Shown: positions 16,153 to 25,205 of the stretch, piece after piece | Layout of the letters: each line of letters starts with the position of its first letter | How positions within the stretch are numbered: the stretch's first letter is position 1 | DNA from: Lachnospiraceae bacterium UBA7589 | GTDB taxonomy: Bacteria; Bacillota; Clostridia; Lachnospirales; Lachnospiraceae | Direction of reading: 5' to 3' | NCBI GenBank assembly: GCA_002476495.1 | Contig: DLKL01000017.1 | Location: 1 to 37,698, forward strand | DNA length: 37,698 bases | The notes under the pieces: generated by a model | What the model saw: the letters and a program-made list of their open reading frames with translations, nothing else | What the model was told of the DNA's origin: nothing | Database searches by the model: none | Program-made: the position numbers and the translations under genes

Positions 16153-16926
16153 TTAAATCACACAAAACGGAGCTCCCTGTCCAAGCGGTACAATCTCCAC
16201 ATCGGCACAATATTCTTTTAAATACTTATATATATTATTTATAAATATTTTTTCAAGGCCATAGTGAGAGGCATCTATAATATTCATGCCCATCTCCACT
16301 GCATCAATTCCCTCGTGATGACCAATATCACCGGTTATGAGACAGGTTGCCCCTTTTTGGGCAGCAATATTAATTACACTCTTCCCCGATCCAGGACAAA
16401 CAGCAATTTTATCCACTTCTTTTTCTTCGTTTCCGTAAATCATCACATTTTTTAAACCAAACACTTCCTTTACCTTTTCCCCAAGTCTCAGGGTAGTCAT
16501 GGTATTATCTAAAATTCCTATCTGTCCGATTCCTTCACCATTCATAGTTTCTTCCAGAACCTGGCAATTTTTAAGTCCCAGCATATCAGCCGCATGCTTT
16601 GCCATGCCACCTTTGGTATCATAATTTGTATGCATGGCATAACATACTATATCATTTTTTATAAGTCTGATAAGCCTGCTGCCAAGAACAGTATCCTCTG
16701 TTATAGATTTTAAGGGAGAAAAAATCATAGGGTGATGGGTGATAAGCATATCTGCATTAATGCGGATTGCCTCATCACAAAGCTCATCTGTTGCATCCAG
16801 ACCGATTACTATTGTTCTTATATCCTTTTTTCTATTACCCGTCAAAAGACCGGAATTATCCCAATCCAATGCATATTCCGGCGGTGCAACCACCTCTAAT
16901 AACTTAATTATATCCTGACAAATCAT
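16153..16926 (-). CDS. Nif3-like dinuclear metal-centre protein (257 aa)
   Basis: This is a conserved cytoplasmic protein of the NIF3/DUF34 family that binds two metal ions. Some members are described as GTP cyclohydrolase I type 2, but the role is unsettled. Family motifs visible are ALDWDNSGLLTG near the N-terminus, MLITHHPMIFSPLKSI with the paired His ligands, YAMHTNYDTKGG, and GDIGHHEGIDAVEMGMNIIDASHYGLE near the C-terminus. The frame opens at 16947, but GGGAGG lies five bases before the ATG at 16926, so that start is used. It lies directly after trmK, a frequent pairing in Firmicutes. Confidence 0.92.
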   Translation of the reverse strand: MICQDIIKLLEVVAPPEYALDWDNSGLLTGNRKKDIRTIVIGLDATDELCDEAIRINADMLITHHPMIFSPLKSITEDTVLGSRLIRLIKNDIVCYAMHTNYDTKGGMAKHAADMLGLKNCQVLEETMNGEGIGQIGILDNTMTTLRLGEKVKEVFGLKNVMIYGNEEKEVDKIAVCPGSGKSVINIAAQKGATCLITGDIGHHEGIDAVEMGMNIIDASHYGLEKIFINNIYKYLKEYCADVEIVPLGQGAPFCVI

Positions 16927-16957
16927 AAGTGCCTCCCGGATTATCACATATCCTTTA

Positions 16958-17674
16958 CTAATAATATTTGCTTAGAGCATTCTCCATAAAATTTATTTCC
17001 GACCTTAATGAATGCAGTCTTTTTTCTGACTTCTCAGTATGTATATGCTCTAAATTGTCTATCAATTCTATTTTTTTCGAAACATTGTGTCGTATATAAT
17101 CTTCCAACACAGAATCCTTTTGCTTTAAAAGAAGTCTTCCAAAATACAGCTCTTCTTTAGAATATTGTTCACATGGTATATCTGCCGGAACAGCTTTCAT
17201 AAGAACATAATATTTACCCTCTTCCATAAGCATCTTTTCATCTATGATAATATATCCTATATTATACAAGTATTCCCTCAGTCTCCATGGCTCAGACTGT
17301 GGCTGAAGGATAAGATGAATACCATTGTTAATATGTTTCTTTCCTTCCATGAGTATCCTTTGTATGAGTCCGCCTCCCATACCTGCTATAATAGCACACT
17401 CTGCTTCATATTCTGAAAGCTTTTGTAATCCGTCCGAAAGCCGTACCTCAATAACATTCTCCAGACCGCATAATCGGATATTTTCCCTGGCAATATTAAC
17501 AGGTCCTTTCTTTACATCCATTGCAATTACCTTATTTGCAATACCCATTTTAATAAGATATATGGATACAAAAGCATGATCGCAGCCTATATCGGCCACA
17601 TAGCCCTCATCTACCATGGAGGCCACAGCTTTCATGCGATTAGATAATTTATTTTCCCACATATCCAGCCTCAT
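16958..17674 (-). CDS. trmK: tRNA (adenine22-N1)-methyltransferase TrmK (238 aa)
   Basis: TrmK methylates N1 of A22 in the D-loop of tRNA with S-adenosylmethionine. The SAM-binding motif is VADIGCDHAFVSIYL (about 25-39). IIAGMGGGLIQRIL and LILQPQSEPWRLREYL are strongly characteristic of the family. The C-terminal third is a coiled-coil helix pair, as in B. subtilis TrmK. Length is normal. The first ATG (17674) lies six bases after the rpoD stop. A second ATG at 17662 has GAGG six bases upstream and could be the true start. Confidence 0.93.
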   Translation of the reverse strand: MRLDMWENKLSNRMKAVASMVDEGYVADIGCDHAFVSIYLIKMGIANKVIAMDVKKGPVNIARENIRLCGLENVIEVRLSDGLQKLSEYEAECAIIAGMGGGLIQRILMEGKKHINNGIHLILQPQSEPWRLREYLYNIGYIIIDEKMLMEEGKYYVLMKAVPADIPCEQYSKEELYFGRLLLKQKDSVLEDYIRHNVSKKIELIDNLEHIHTEKSEKRLHSLRSEINFMENALSKYY

Positions 17675-17679
17675 ATATC

Positions 17680-18849
17680 CTAATTGTCCTCGTCGAGATA
17701 ATCCTTAAGCTTTCTGCTTCTGCTAGGATGTCTCAATTTTCTTAGTGCCTTTGCTTCAATCTGTCTTATACGTTCCCTTGTGACCTGAAATTCCTTACCA
17801 ACCTCCTCAAGAGTTCTGGCTCTCTCATCATCCATGCCAAATCTGAGTCTAAGCACCTTCTGCTCCCTCTCGGTAAGTGTGCCAAGCACCTCGGAAAGCT
17901 GTTCCTTCAATAAGGTTGACGCTGCAGCCTCTGCAGGCACAGGAACATTTTCATCCTGAATAAAATCTCCAAGATGGCTATCCTCCTCTTCACCAATAGG
18001 TGTCTCAAGCGAAACCGGCTCCTGGGATATCTTAAGTATCTCCCTCACTCTTTCTACAGGGATATCCATTTCCTCTGCTATCTCCTCCGGTAAAGGTTCC
18101 CTTCCAAGCTCCTGAAGAAGCTGTCTTGAAACGCGTATAAGCTTATTGATTGTTTCCACCATATGAACAGGAATACGAATAGTTCTGGCCTGATCTGCAA
18201 TTGCTCTTGTAATGGCCTGTCTTATCCACCAGGTTGCATAGGTACTGAATTTGTAGCCTTTTCTATAATCAAACTTCTCCACTGCCTTAATCAGTCCAAG
18301 ATTACCCTCCTGAATAAGATCAAGGAAATTCATACCTCTTCCTACATATCTTTTGGCAATGCTGACAACCAGTCTGAGGTTTGCCTCTGCAAGTCTTTTC
18401 TTCGCAGCATCATCTCCGTCTTCCATTCTTTTTGCCAGTTCAATTTCCTCTTCTGCACTGAGAAGAGGTACCTTTCCTATTTCCTTCAAATACATACGGA
18501 CAGGGTCATCAATACTGACTCCGTCAGGTGCACTGAAATCAATATGCTCCACATCTACATCTGCATCTAAGTCCTCACCCTCAAGCAGCAGGTCATCCGG
18601 CTCATCATCATCATCGTCAGTAATAGTAAGTACATCAACTCCATGAGCCTCAAGGTACTCAAATATAGCAACCATTCTGTCTGTATTTAATTCAATTTCC
18701 TTACATCCGCTAAAATGATTGATTATTTCTGTGTCTTCAATAACATTTTTCTTTTTCTTGGCCATTTCCAAAAGCTCATTAAGCTTGCTAAGAAATATTT
18801 CCTCAACAGAATTATCATTTTGCTGCTCATTTGTTTTCTTTTCTTTCAT
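17680..18849 (-). CDS. rpoD: Primary RNA polymerase sigma factor RpoD/SigA (389 aa)
   Basis: This is the housekeeping sigma factor. A short acidic region 1.1 with an Asp/Glu run is followed by region 1.2 (DPVRMYLKEIGKVPLL), the region 2 core with NLRLVVSIAKRYVGRGMNFLDLIQEGNLGL, region 2.4 (YATWWIRQAITRAIAD), region 3, and region 4.2 with VTRERIRQIEAKALRKLRHP. Length fits Gram-positive SigA. The frame can be opened at a TTG at 18867, but that TTG overlaps GGAGG. The ATG at 18849 is 11 bases beyond it and is the likely start. It lies 30 bp after dnaG, the classic primase-sigma pairing. Confidence 0.97.
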   Translation of the reverse strand: MKEKKTNEQQNDNSVEEIFLSKLNELLEMAKKKKNVIEDTEIINHFSGCKEIELNTDRMVAIFEYLEAHGVDVLTITDDDDDEPDDLLLEGEDLDADVDVEHIDFSAPDGVSIDDPVRMYLKEIGKVPLLSAEEEIELAKRMEDGDDAAKKRLAEANLRLVVSIAKRYVGRGMNFLDLIQEGNLGLIKAVEKFDYRKGYKFSTYATWWIRQAITRAIADQARTIRIPVHMVETINKLIRVSRQLLQELGREPLPEEIAEEMDIPVERVREILKISQEPVSLETPIGEEEDSHLGDFIQDENVPVPAEAAASTLLKEQLSEVLGTLTEREQKVLRLRFGMDDERARTLEEVGKEFQVTRERIRQIEAKALRKLRHPSRSRKLKDYLDEDN

Positions 18850-18879
18850 TATTGTATAATCCTCCAATGTGTTTATATT

Positions 18880-20667
18880 TTATCCATTTTTTAAAGAAAT
18901 ATGCAATTTGGATACCTTGGCTTTATCACCGATAAGCTTCTGAAATCTGACCATATCCCCGGAAATATTATTAAGCTCATAATCAATAATATCCAGCTTG
19001 GTCTTTTTTACCACATCATTTATTGCCTTTTCCTTCTCATCCAATGACATATCATAGGGTAATTCGGTTTGCAAAATCTGAGCCACAAGCCGTTGTCCTT
19101 CTATATCATCAAACATATTTACTATAGCTGCCGGGGTTACTGTTTTGTTTTGCCTGTACTGTTTAAACAACTCCGTTGCTACCAGCTTATAGTTATCATC
19201 CCTGAAATCATTTTCATCTATTATTCCTTCAAGAGCTTCAAACAGGGAGGTATCATTCACAAGCCAGGTAAGAAGAAGCTTCTGGGGAATATTTTCTTCT
19301 TCACTCTTCCTTTCTCTTGTTACAGTTAATTCATCATTCCCATATTCATTATCATACACTCTGACATTTCCAAGTCCTGAAACTCCGTACTTTTTTACCA
19401 ATTCCTTAAGACCGTCCTTATCAAGAGAGTATTGCTCAGATACAGTATCAATGTAGCTATGCCTTGCTACAACCTCATCTATTGCGGATAATCTTCTTGC
19501 CACATCCTTTGAAAATTTAATTTTTTCCTCCGGATCCTGCAGGTTATATTTCTGTGACAATGTATCTACTTCAAATATAATTCCTGATTTTGCATTGCTT
19601 ATTCTTTCCTCATATGCGTCAGCTCCCATTTCCCGTATGAATTCATCAGGATCCTTATATGGTTTCATATCAATTACTCTGGTTACAAGACCTGCTTCTC
19701 TTAAAATAGATATATTTTTCAGGGTCGCCCTGGTTCCTGCACCATCGCTGTCATATGCCAGATATACTTCATCAGTATATCTTTTTATTATCTCAGCCTG
19801 TCCAATAGTAAATGCTGTTCCAAGAGATGCAACTGCGTTATCGAAGCCTGCCTGATGCATGGATATTACATCCATATATCCCTCACATACGATAATTCCC
19901 CGACGTTTCGAGCGTCTGGCTGTATTCATGGCAAACAGATTATGGCTCTTATCAAAGACCTGGGTTTCTCTTGTGTTGATATACTTAGGCAGACCATCGC
20001 CCAGTACACGTCCTCCAAACCCGATAACTTTACCATTTATATCAAGTATAGGCACCATAACCCGATTCCAGAATTTGTCTACTCCTCCTTTGCCTTCATG
20101 TATTTCCACAAGACCGGAATCCTTCATCTGGCTGTCTGTATATCCTTTACTTTTCAAATATTTGTACAAATCATTTTCATATATATCAGCATAACCCATT
20201 CCGAATTTTATTATGGTTTCCTCTGTCAGACCCCGGTTTATTAAATAATCCATAGCATTTTTTCCATGGTCGGTCTTCATAAGCAGATAATGAAAATATG
20301 CCGCAGCAGTACGGTTCATGTCTTTTAAAAGAATCCTGTAGTTTTCCTTTTCCCGCTGTCCTGCCGACATTTCCTTCTCAGGAAGCTCTATGCCGCTTCT
20401 TTGTGCAAGTATTTTAATAGTCTCCGGAAAAGATAAGCTTTCATATTCCATAATAAAGGTGAATACATTTCCTCCAACACCACATCCAAAGCAATGATAC
20501 ATCTGTTTGTCACGGCTTACATGAAAAGATGGTGTTTTTTCATGATGGAAAGGACAGCAGGCAGAATATGTATTTCCCTTCTTCTTCAGGCTGATATAGT
20601 CTCCGATGACATCAACTATATCATTCCCGCTTCTGACTTCTTCAATTATTTCATCAGAATAGTACAA
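18880..20667 (-). CDS. dnaG: DNA primase DnaG (595 aa)
   Basis: DnaG makes RNA primers for replication. The N-terminal zinc ribbon uses Cys38, His41, Cys59 and Cys62. The catalytic TOPRIM domain shows the acidic motif CEGYMDV (Glu262) and DSDGAG (306-311). The C-terminal part (about 440-595) is the DnaB helicase-interaction domain. Length is normal. The start is TTG (20665-20667), with AGGAGG eight bases upstream. The gene sits between dgt and rpoD in a macromolecular-synthesis operon. Confidence 0.97.
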   Translation of the reverse strand: MYYSDEIIEEVRSGNDIVDVIGDYISLKKKGNTYSACCPFHHEKTPSFHVSRDKQMYHCFGCGVGGNVFTFIMEYESLSFPETIKILAQRSGIELPEKEMSAGQREKENYRILLKDMNRTAAAYFHYLLMKTDHGKNAMDYLINRGLTEETIIKFGMGYADIYENDLYKYLKSKGYTDSQMKDSGLVEIHEGKGGVDKFWNRVMVPILDINGKVIGFGGRVLGDGLPKYINTRETQVFDKSHNLFAMNTARRSKRRGIIVCEGYMDVISMHQAGFDNAVASLGTAFTIGQAEIIKRYTDEVYLAYDSDGAGTRATLKNISILREAGLVTRVIDMKPYKDPDEFIREMGADAYEERISNAKSGIIFEVDTLSQKYNLQDPEEKIKFSKDVARRLSAIDEVVARHSYIDTVSEQYSLDKDGLKELVKKYGVSGLGNVRVYDNEYGNDELTVTRERKSEEENIPQKLLLTWLVNDTSLFEALEGIIDENDFRDDNYKLVATELFKQYRQNKTVTPAAIVNMFDDIEGQRLVAQILQTELPYDMSLDEKEKAINDVVKKTKLDIIDYELNNISGDMVRFQKLIGDKAKVSKLHISLKNG

Positions 20668-20691
20668 AATGTAAACCTCCTATATCAATAC

Positions 20692-21705
20692 CTAAAGCTT
20701 CCAAAACTTTGGAATAAATATTTCCTTTGCTTTCTCAACTGCATAATTGTCAGTCATACCTGCAATATAGTCGCATACTACAGTTTCCTGGTCCGCCCCC
20801 ATAAAAAGAAATTCCACATATTCCTTTGGAAGCTTATCCGGATTATCAATATATTCTTCAAAGAGCATCCCTATTACTCTTTCGGCCTTTGATTCTTCGC
20901 TCTTTGCAATAGGATTTGTGTATAAATCCCTGAACATATATTTTCTTAGAGCTGCAAGAGCCTGTTCGAAGCTCTCAGGCATACCTATTACATCCTTATC
21001 TATGCTATAGGTTACTATAGCATGAATTATATTATTAATCCTATCTCTTGTATTATGTCCCAGAATAACTGTGCATTCCTCCGGCAAATGCTCCTCTTTC
21101 AATATACCGGCCCGTATACCGTCATCTATGTCATGGTTAATATACGCAATTTTGTCCGATATCCTTACAATATGTCCCTCAAGAGTTCCGGGGTTACAAC
21201 TAGTCTTATGATTAAGTATGCCATCCCTTACCTCCCAGGTAAGATTAAGGCCATTACCATCCTTTTCAAGTATATCTACAACTCTTACACTTTGTTCATT
21301 ATGATTAAAAGGCCTTGATGTATACTTTGTCAATGCTCTTTCTCCTGCATGTCCAAAGGGTGTATGTCCCAAATCATGTCCTAATGCAATTGCCTCTGTC
21401 AAATCCTCATTCAAAGAAAGGGCTCTGGCTATGGTTCTTGCTATCTGTGCCACCTCCAGTGTATGAGTAAGCCGGGTTCTGTAATGATCTCCACCCGGTG
21501 CAAGAAACACCTGAGTTTTATGCTTCATCCGTCTAAATGACTTGCAATGTATAATCCTGTCTCTGTCTCTTTGAAAATCAGTCCGTATATCGCATTTTTC
21601 TTCCTTATGCACTCTGCCCCTGCTCTCATCACTGAAGGTTGCACAGGCTCTAAGGGTATCATGCTCTCTTTTTTCAAATTCCTGTCTAAGACACAATGTT
21701 CCCAT
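20692..21705 (-). CDS. dgt: dGTPase-like HD-domain triphosphohydrolase (337 aa)
   Basis: This is a metal-dependent HD phosphohydrolase that cleaves dGTP (or other dNTPs) to nucleoside and triphosphate. The motif order is RDRDRIIHCKSFRRMKHKTQV, HYRTRLTHTLEVAQIART with the first metal His, then HDLGHTPFGHAGE with the HD pair, and a later Asp in ISDKIAYINHDIDD. The size places it with the shorter bacterial dGTPase-like proteins. The frame reaches 21744, but AAAGG lies six bases before the ATG at 21705, giving the start MGTLCLRQEF. It is the first gene of the cluster running to the nucleoside kinase. The dNTP preference cannot be read from sequence. Confidence 0.92.
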   Translation of the reverse strand: MGTLCLRQEFEKREHDTLRACATFSDESRGRVHKEEKCDIRTDFQRDRDRIIHCKSFRRMKHKTQVFLAPGGDHYRTRLTHTLEVAQIARTIARALSLNEDLTEAIALGHDLGHTPFGHAGERALTKYTSRPFNHNEQSVRVVDILEKDGNGLNLTWEVRDGILNHKTSCNPGTLEGHIVRISDKIAYINHDIDDGIRAGILKEEHLPEECTVILGHNTRDRINNIIHAIVTYSIDKDVIGMPESFEQALAALRKYMFRDLYTNPIAKSEESKAERVIGMLFEEYIDNPDKLPKEYVEFLFMGADQETVVCDYIAGMTDNYAVEKAKEIFIPKFWKL

Positions 21706-21767
21706 ATAAAACCTTTCTACAATATAATCCAAATTTAATCCCACAATTATATTATTCTACAGGGAAC

Positions 21768-21800
21768 AAAAAAAACCTTTAATTTTATTAAAGGTTTTTT
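21768..21800 (-). terminator. Terminator of the PrsA/SurA-like lipoprotein gene
   Basis: A perfect 14-bp stem (21770-21783 with 21787-21800) with a three-base loop is followed, on the minus strand, by a run of T. It sits 30 bp after the lipoprotein stop and just upstream of dgt. The A/T-rich stem makes it potentially bidirectional. Confidence 0.85.
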
Positions 21801-21829
21801 GCATTTTTATATAATTTTTATATATTACA

Positions 21830-22930
21830 TTATTTGCTTGTTACCTGTTCCATATCCTTGGTTAAAAGCTTAATGTCAAAATCTATCCATACTGTATCAT
21901 AGAGATCATTCTCCGTATCTATACTAATTGTTGATAACCACTTTCCTTGCAATGTGTCAAACTCATCCTTTAAAACTTCCTCAGCCTGCATATTAACATA
22001 GGTTGCCTTAGTTGTACCGTCATCCATAGCAGTCATAACTACTATACAATATCCCAGATCGTCATCCATTATGTCTGTAAAATCGCCAACCTGCATATTC
22101 TCAAGCCGTGCATTCAATTCATCAGAATATCCACCTATATATCCTGTATTGTCATAGGAATAAGCCTTCACTCCGTAATTTTCCATCACCTGGTTATACT
22201 CCATGCCTGACTGAAGATCCTTCAAGGCACTCTGCGCTTTCTCCTGCATCTTCAGTTTTTCTTCCTCAGACAAATATATATAATTGCCGTCCTCGTCCTT
22301 CTTAGGCATCTCATCCTCAATCTCAACGGTAGGGAATCTGATAAATGTAAGGCTTATAAATTGATAATCCTCATATGCCTTCTCCAGATCCTCTAATATC
22401 CTGCTTTTCATATCATTCTTAATATAAGCTGTAAACTGTTCAACAGTATACTGTTCTGTAAATACTCTCTCAAGAGCTTCATCGGATATTCCATACTTAT
22501 CCATAAGTTCCTGGGTAAACATGTTCTTACAGTTTGCAACAGCCTGAGTTACAGTTGTCATATCAGCCTCAGACAAGGAATAATCATTATGGCACGCCAC
22601 ATCATATATCATTTTTACCTGTCTTATATTATCCAAAATAGAATTCTTAAGCTCCGTAACCTTTTCATCTGTCATTGCATCAGCAGTCATCCCCTGCATA
22701 TACACATACTGTAGTGTATAAATCATAGCTTCATCCAGGGTTATATCATATTCACCAACCTTCATGACCTTGGTATTGGATGCCTCATCCTGACTATATC
22801 CGCCTTCCTTATCCAAAGCTTTATCATCATTGCCGGTATTGTTTTTCTTACATCCACTAAAAACCAGCATCATTATAAGGCAAAGTCCAAGAGACAATAT
22901 TCTTTTGTATTTTTTCATAGTATTTTTCAT
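21830..22930 (-). CDS. PrsA/SurA-like lipoprotein, parvulin-type foldase candidate (366 aa)
   Basis: This is a secreted, membrane-anchored lipoprotein. Its N-terminus has basic residues, a hydrophobic core and a lipobox LVFSGC, placing the lipidated Cys near residue 27. A SurA-N-like helical region (about 70-180) follows, then a region (about 200-330) resembling a parvulin rotamase fold, with segments such as TGYIGGYSDELNARLENMQVGDFTDI. It probably helps exported proteins fold. Start choice is unusual. AAAGGAG is followed by a small hairpin (TGCTG-CCCGG-CAGCA) and then the ATG at 22930. A TTG at 22954 is one base from the ribosome-binding site and too close. Monocistronic, with its own promoter and terminator. 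Confidence 0.8.
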   Translation of the reverse strand: MKNTMKKYKRILSLGLCLIMMLVFSGCKKNNTGNDDKALDKEGGYSQDEASNTKVMKVGEYDITLDEAMIYTLQYVYMQGMTADAMTDEKVTELKNSILDNIRQVKMIYDVACHNDYSLSEADMTTVTQAVANCKNMFTQELMDKYGISDEALERVFTEQYTVEQFTAYIKNDMKSRILEDLEKAYEDYQFISLTFIRFPTVEIEDEMPKKDEDGNYIYLSEEEKLKMQEKAQSALKDLQSGMEYNQVMENYGVKAYSYDNTGYIGGYSDELNARLENMQVGDFTDIMDDDLGYCIVVMTAMDDGTTKATYVNMQAEEVLKDEFDTLQGKWLSTISIDTENDLYDTVWIDFDIKLLTKDMEQVTSK

Positions 22931-22994
22931 AATAAAAATGCTGCCGGGCAGCAAGCTCCTTTCGTCCTACAGTTCTGTTTTTTAACTCTTGTTT

Positions 22995-23023
22995 ATTTTA
23001 ATTCAGCACCATATATTTGTCAA
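22995..23023 (-). promoter_or_regulatory. Promoter of the lipoprotein gene
   Basis: On the minus strand TTGACA (23018-23023) is 17 bp from TAAAAT (22995-23000), about 65 bp before the ATG. This is one of the best promoter matches in the window. Confidence 0.75.
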
Positions 23024-23076
23024 CTTATTCATACTTAATTCACAGTTTTAAACCTTATTATCTATTTTTATAAAGC

Positions 23077-23110
23077 AAAAAGACATGTCGCAAAATTGCG
23101 ACATGTCTTT
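23077..23110 (-). terminator. Terminator of the sugar ABC transporter operon
   Basis: A perfect 15-bp stem (23079-23093 with 23096-23110) and a two-base centre are followed on the minus strand by TTGCTTT after a short T run. It lies 26 bp after the stop of the second permease. Confidence 0.85.
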
Positions 23111-23135
23111 AACATATCCGAATCTGAAATGGATA

Positions 23136-24017
23136 TTACTCCTTTACACCACCGAGTGCAACACCGGCGATGATATACTTTGAAAAGATAAAGTATACAA
23201 CGAGTATAGGTAATACTGTAAGAGTAAGTCCTAAGTATACAAATCCATAATCTGTCTTAACCTGATCTCCCTTAAGAGCCTGAACAAACATAGGTAAGGT
23301 CTTCAGCTTATCTCTTGGAACAATCATTGTAGGTGTATAGAGATTATTCCATGATGCAATGAAGGCAAATATCGCCTGAGTTGCCATAGCCGGTTTCATA
23401 AGAGGAAGTGCAATCTTGTTAAAAGTTGCGAACTCTCCTGAACCATCAATTCTTGCTGCCTCAATAATTTCAACTGAAAGAGCACTTGTCATATACTGCT
23501 TCATAAAGTAAACAGTAGACGGAGCTGCTATAGCAGGAATAATAAGAGGCCAGTAAGTATTATAAAGACCGATCTTAATCATGAAGTTCATGAAACCGAT
23601 GATAGAAACCTGTGCAGGTATCATCATGATTGCCATTATAAAGCTCCATGCTAAATTTCTAAGTTTGAACTGGTATACTGTCAAACCATATGCTGTAAAG
23701 GTTGCGAAATAAACCTGAAGCAAGGTTGCAGGAACAGATATAAGCACACTGTGTCCCATAGCCTGCCAAAGATTGGTAGCCATGTTGTTTGTCTTAGCCA
23801 GCAAACCTGTAAAGTTCTTGACTAGATTTGTGCCCGGAATAAGCTTGATTCCCATCTTGATTTCCTGACTTGTTAAAGTTGCATTAATAATCATGATGTA
23901 GAAAGGCAATAAGCTTATAATACACAGGAATATACATATAACAGTTCTAAATATTTTCTTTCTTTTAATCATAGCGGCGTAGCTTGCGTCAACGCCATTT
24001 GCTGTATTCTTAGCCAT
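23136..24017 (-). CDS. Carbohydrate ABC transporter permease, MalG-like (293 aa)
   Basis: This is an inner-membrane subunit of a CUT1-type sugar importer, with six predicted membrane spans. The EAA loop that contacts the ATPase is visible as EAARIDGSGEFATFNKIALPLMKPA, and the protein ends ALGGVKE, both typical of MalG-type permeases. The frame opens at a GTG at 24026, but AAGGGGG with good spacing points to the ATG at 24017. It follows the MalF-like permease by 13 bp. No ATPase gene is in the cluster, so a shared MsiK/MsmX-type ATPase elsewhere is expected. Confidence 0.93.
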   Translation of the reverse strand: MAKNTANGVDASYAAMIKRKKIFRTVICIFLCIISLLPFYIMIINATLTSQEIKMGIKLIPGTNLVKNFTGLLAKTNNMATNLWQAMGHSVLISVPATLLQVYFATFTAYGLTVYQFKLRNLAWSFIMAIMMIPAQVSIIGFMNFMIKIGLYNTYWPLIIPAIAAPSTVYFMKQYMTSALSVEIIEAARIDGSGEFATFNKIALPLMKPAMATQAIFAFIASWNNLYTPTMIVPRDKLKTLPMFVQALKGDQVKTDYGFVYLGLTLTVLPILVVYFIFSKYIIAGVALGGVKE

Positions 24018-24030
24018 TATGTACACCCCC

Positions 24031-25017
24031 TTAACGAATTACTGCATGCTTCTGCTTAGGCTCCTTGTCTCTTGTAAGAGCAAAGAATACCAAGCTTATA
24101 GCGAGTGTACAAGCAAACAGGATAACTGACAATGCAGCTGCTTTGCCATACTGGGCACCATTAATATTAAATGCATATTCTCTTATCTGCATTGTAACAG
24201 TATGGGATGCCTGAGATGGGAAAGGACCACCTGTTGTCTTACTAACATTGAACAACGATGGTATATCGTACATCTGAAGACCACCGATTGCTGATGTAAC
24301 CAGTGTAAACTGAAGTATAGGCTTCAGCAACGGAATTGTAATACTGAAGAACTGCTGTCTGCTGTTAGCTCCGTCAACCATGGCAGCCTCATAAAGTGAT
24401 GGGTTAATACCCAGTATACCTGCAATGAGGACGATCATAGTATTACCATACCACATCCAGAATTGCATAAATCCAATCAAGGCAACAGTACCAACAGGCT
24501 CGTTCATAAAGTTATAACTCTCCGGCACAATATGTAAAGACCTGAATAATTGTGTCATAGGGCCACTGTTTTCAAAAAGGTTATAGAACAAAACTGCGAT
24601 TGAAGATGCAGTAATGATATTAGGCATAAACATCATGACCTTAAAGGCACCCTGTCCTTTAAGTTTTACACTTACATCTGTAAACCATGCAGCTAACAAA
24701 AGCGCAAGGAGTATCTGTGGAATAAAGTTAACAATCCACATGATAAGGGTCTGTCTGATAGCTACCATACCGGGAGTATCAAACCATACTCTCTTTATTG
24801 CTCCATCCTGGAATTTTTTTGCGGTAAGAACTTCCAGAAAATTATCAAAGCCACAGAATTTAGGAGATGTAATTACATTATTTTCAAGCTTATATTCAAT
24901 AAAGCTCAAGTAGAAAGTGTACAATAATGGATAAAGCTGGAATATCAGGAATACTATAAAGAATGGTGCAATAAAGATATATCCGTATTTTCCATATTCT
25001 ACAGTTTTCTTCTTCAT
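24031..25017 (-). CDS. Carbohydrate ABC transporter permease, MalF-like (328 aa)
   Basis: This is the partner permease of the sugar importer. It has an N-terminal span (YGYIFIAPFFIVFLIFQLYP) and further spans, and the EAA loop EAAMVDGANSRQQFFSITIPLLKP. The frame reaches 25053, but GGGAG seven bases before the ATG at 25017 fixes the start MKKKTVEYG. It lies about 190 bp after the binding-protein gene; two stable hairpins occupy that gap (25062-25116 and 25143-25169). The substrate is unknown but probably an oligosaccharide. Confidence 0.93.
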   Translation of the reverse strand: MKKKTVEYGKYGYIFIAPFFIVFLIFQLYPLLYTFYLSFIEYKLENNVITSPKFCGFDNFLEVLTAKKFQDGAIKRVWFDTPGMVAIRQTLIMWIVNFIPQILLALLLAAWFTDVSVKLKGQGAFKVMMFMPNIITASSIAVLFYNLFENSGPMTQLFRSLHIVPESYNFMNEPVGTVALIGFMQFWMWYGNTMIVLIAGILGINPSLYEAAMVDGANSRQQFFSITIPLLKPILQFTLVTSAIGGLQMYDIPSLFNVSKTTGGPFPSQASHTVTMQIREYAFNINGAQYGKAAALSVILFACTLAISLVFFALTRDKEPKQKHAVIR

Positions 25018-25061
25018 TTTCTCACTCCCTTTGATTTTTATAGTCACGAACAACCGTTAGA

Positions 25062-25116
25062 CATTTTCTAAGAAATGTGCTGATAGATAAGAATACCACA
25101 TATTGCTTAGAAAATG
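25062..25116 (-). repeat. Intercistronic hairpin 2 (SBP-permease gap)
   Basis: CATTTTCTAAG (25062-25072) is exactly complementary to CTTAGAAAATG (25106-25116), with a 33-base loop. No T-run follows, so it is not a simple terminator. It lies just upstream of the first permease gene's ribosome-binding site. Confidence 0.6.
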
Positions 25117-25142
25117 CCCAACAGTGATATCTTTTTTTAGCA

Positions 25143-25169
25143 TTTCGCACCGGACAGGCCGGTGCGAAA
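25143..25169 (-). repeat. Intercistronic hairpin 1 (SBP-permease gap)
   Basis: TTTCGCACCGG (25143-25153) pairs perfectly with CCGGTGCGAAA (25159-25169) around a five-base loop. It is GC-rich, 36 bp after the binding-protein stop, and not followed by T on the minus strand. Its place is that of mRNA-stabilising or processing hairpins in sugar transporter operons, where the binding protein must outnumber the permeases. Confidence 0.7.
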
Positions 25170-25205
25170 CGCAATTGTACTTTTGTACTGATTATAATGT
25201 GTAGA

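Noticed and set aside
19855..20244. Long plus-strand open frames opposite dnaG, purD and other genes
   Set aside because: They lie wholly inside well-identified minus-strand genes, lack ribosome-binding sites and have implausible compositions rich in Ser, Ile, Cys and His.
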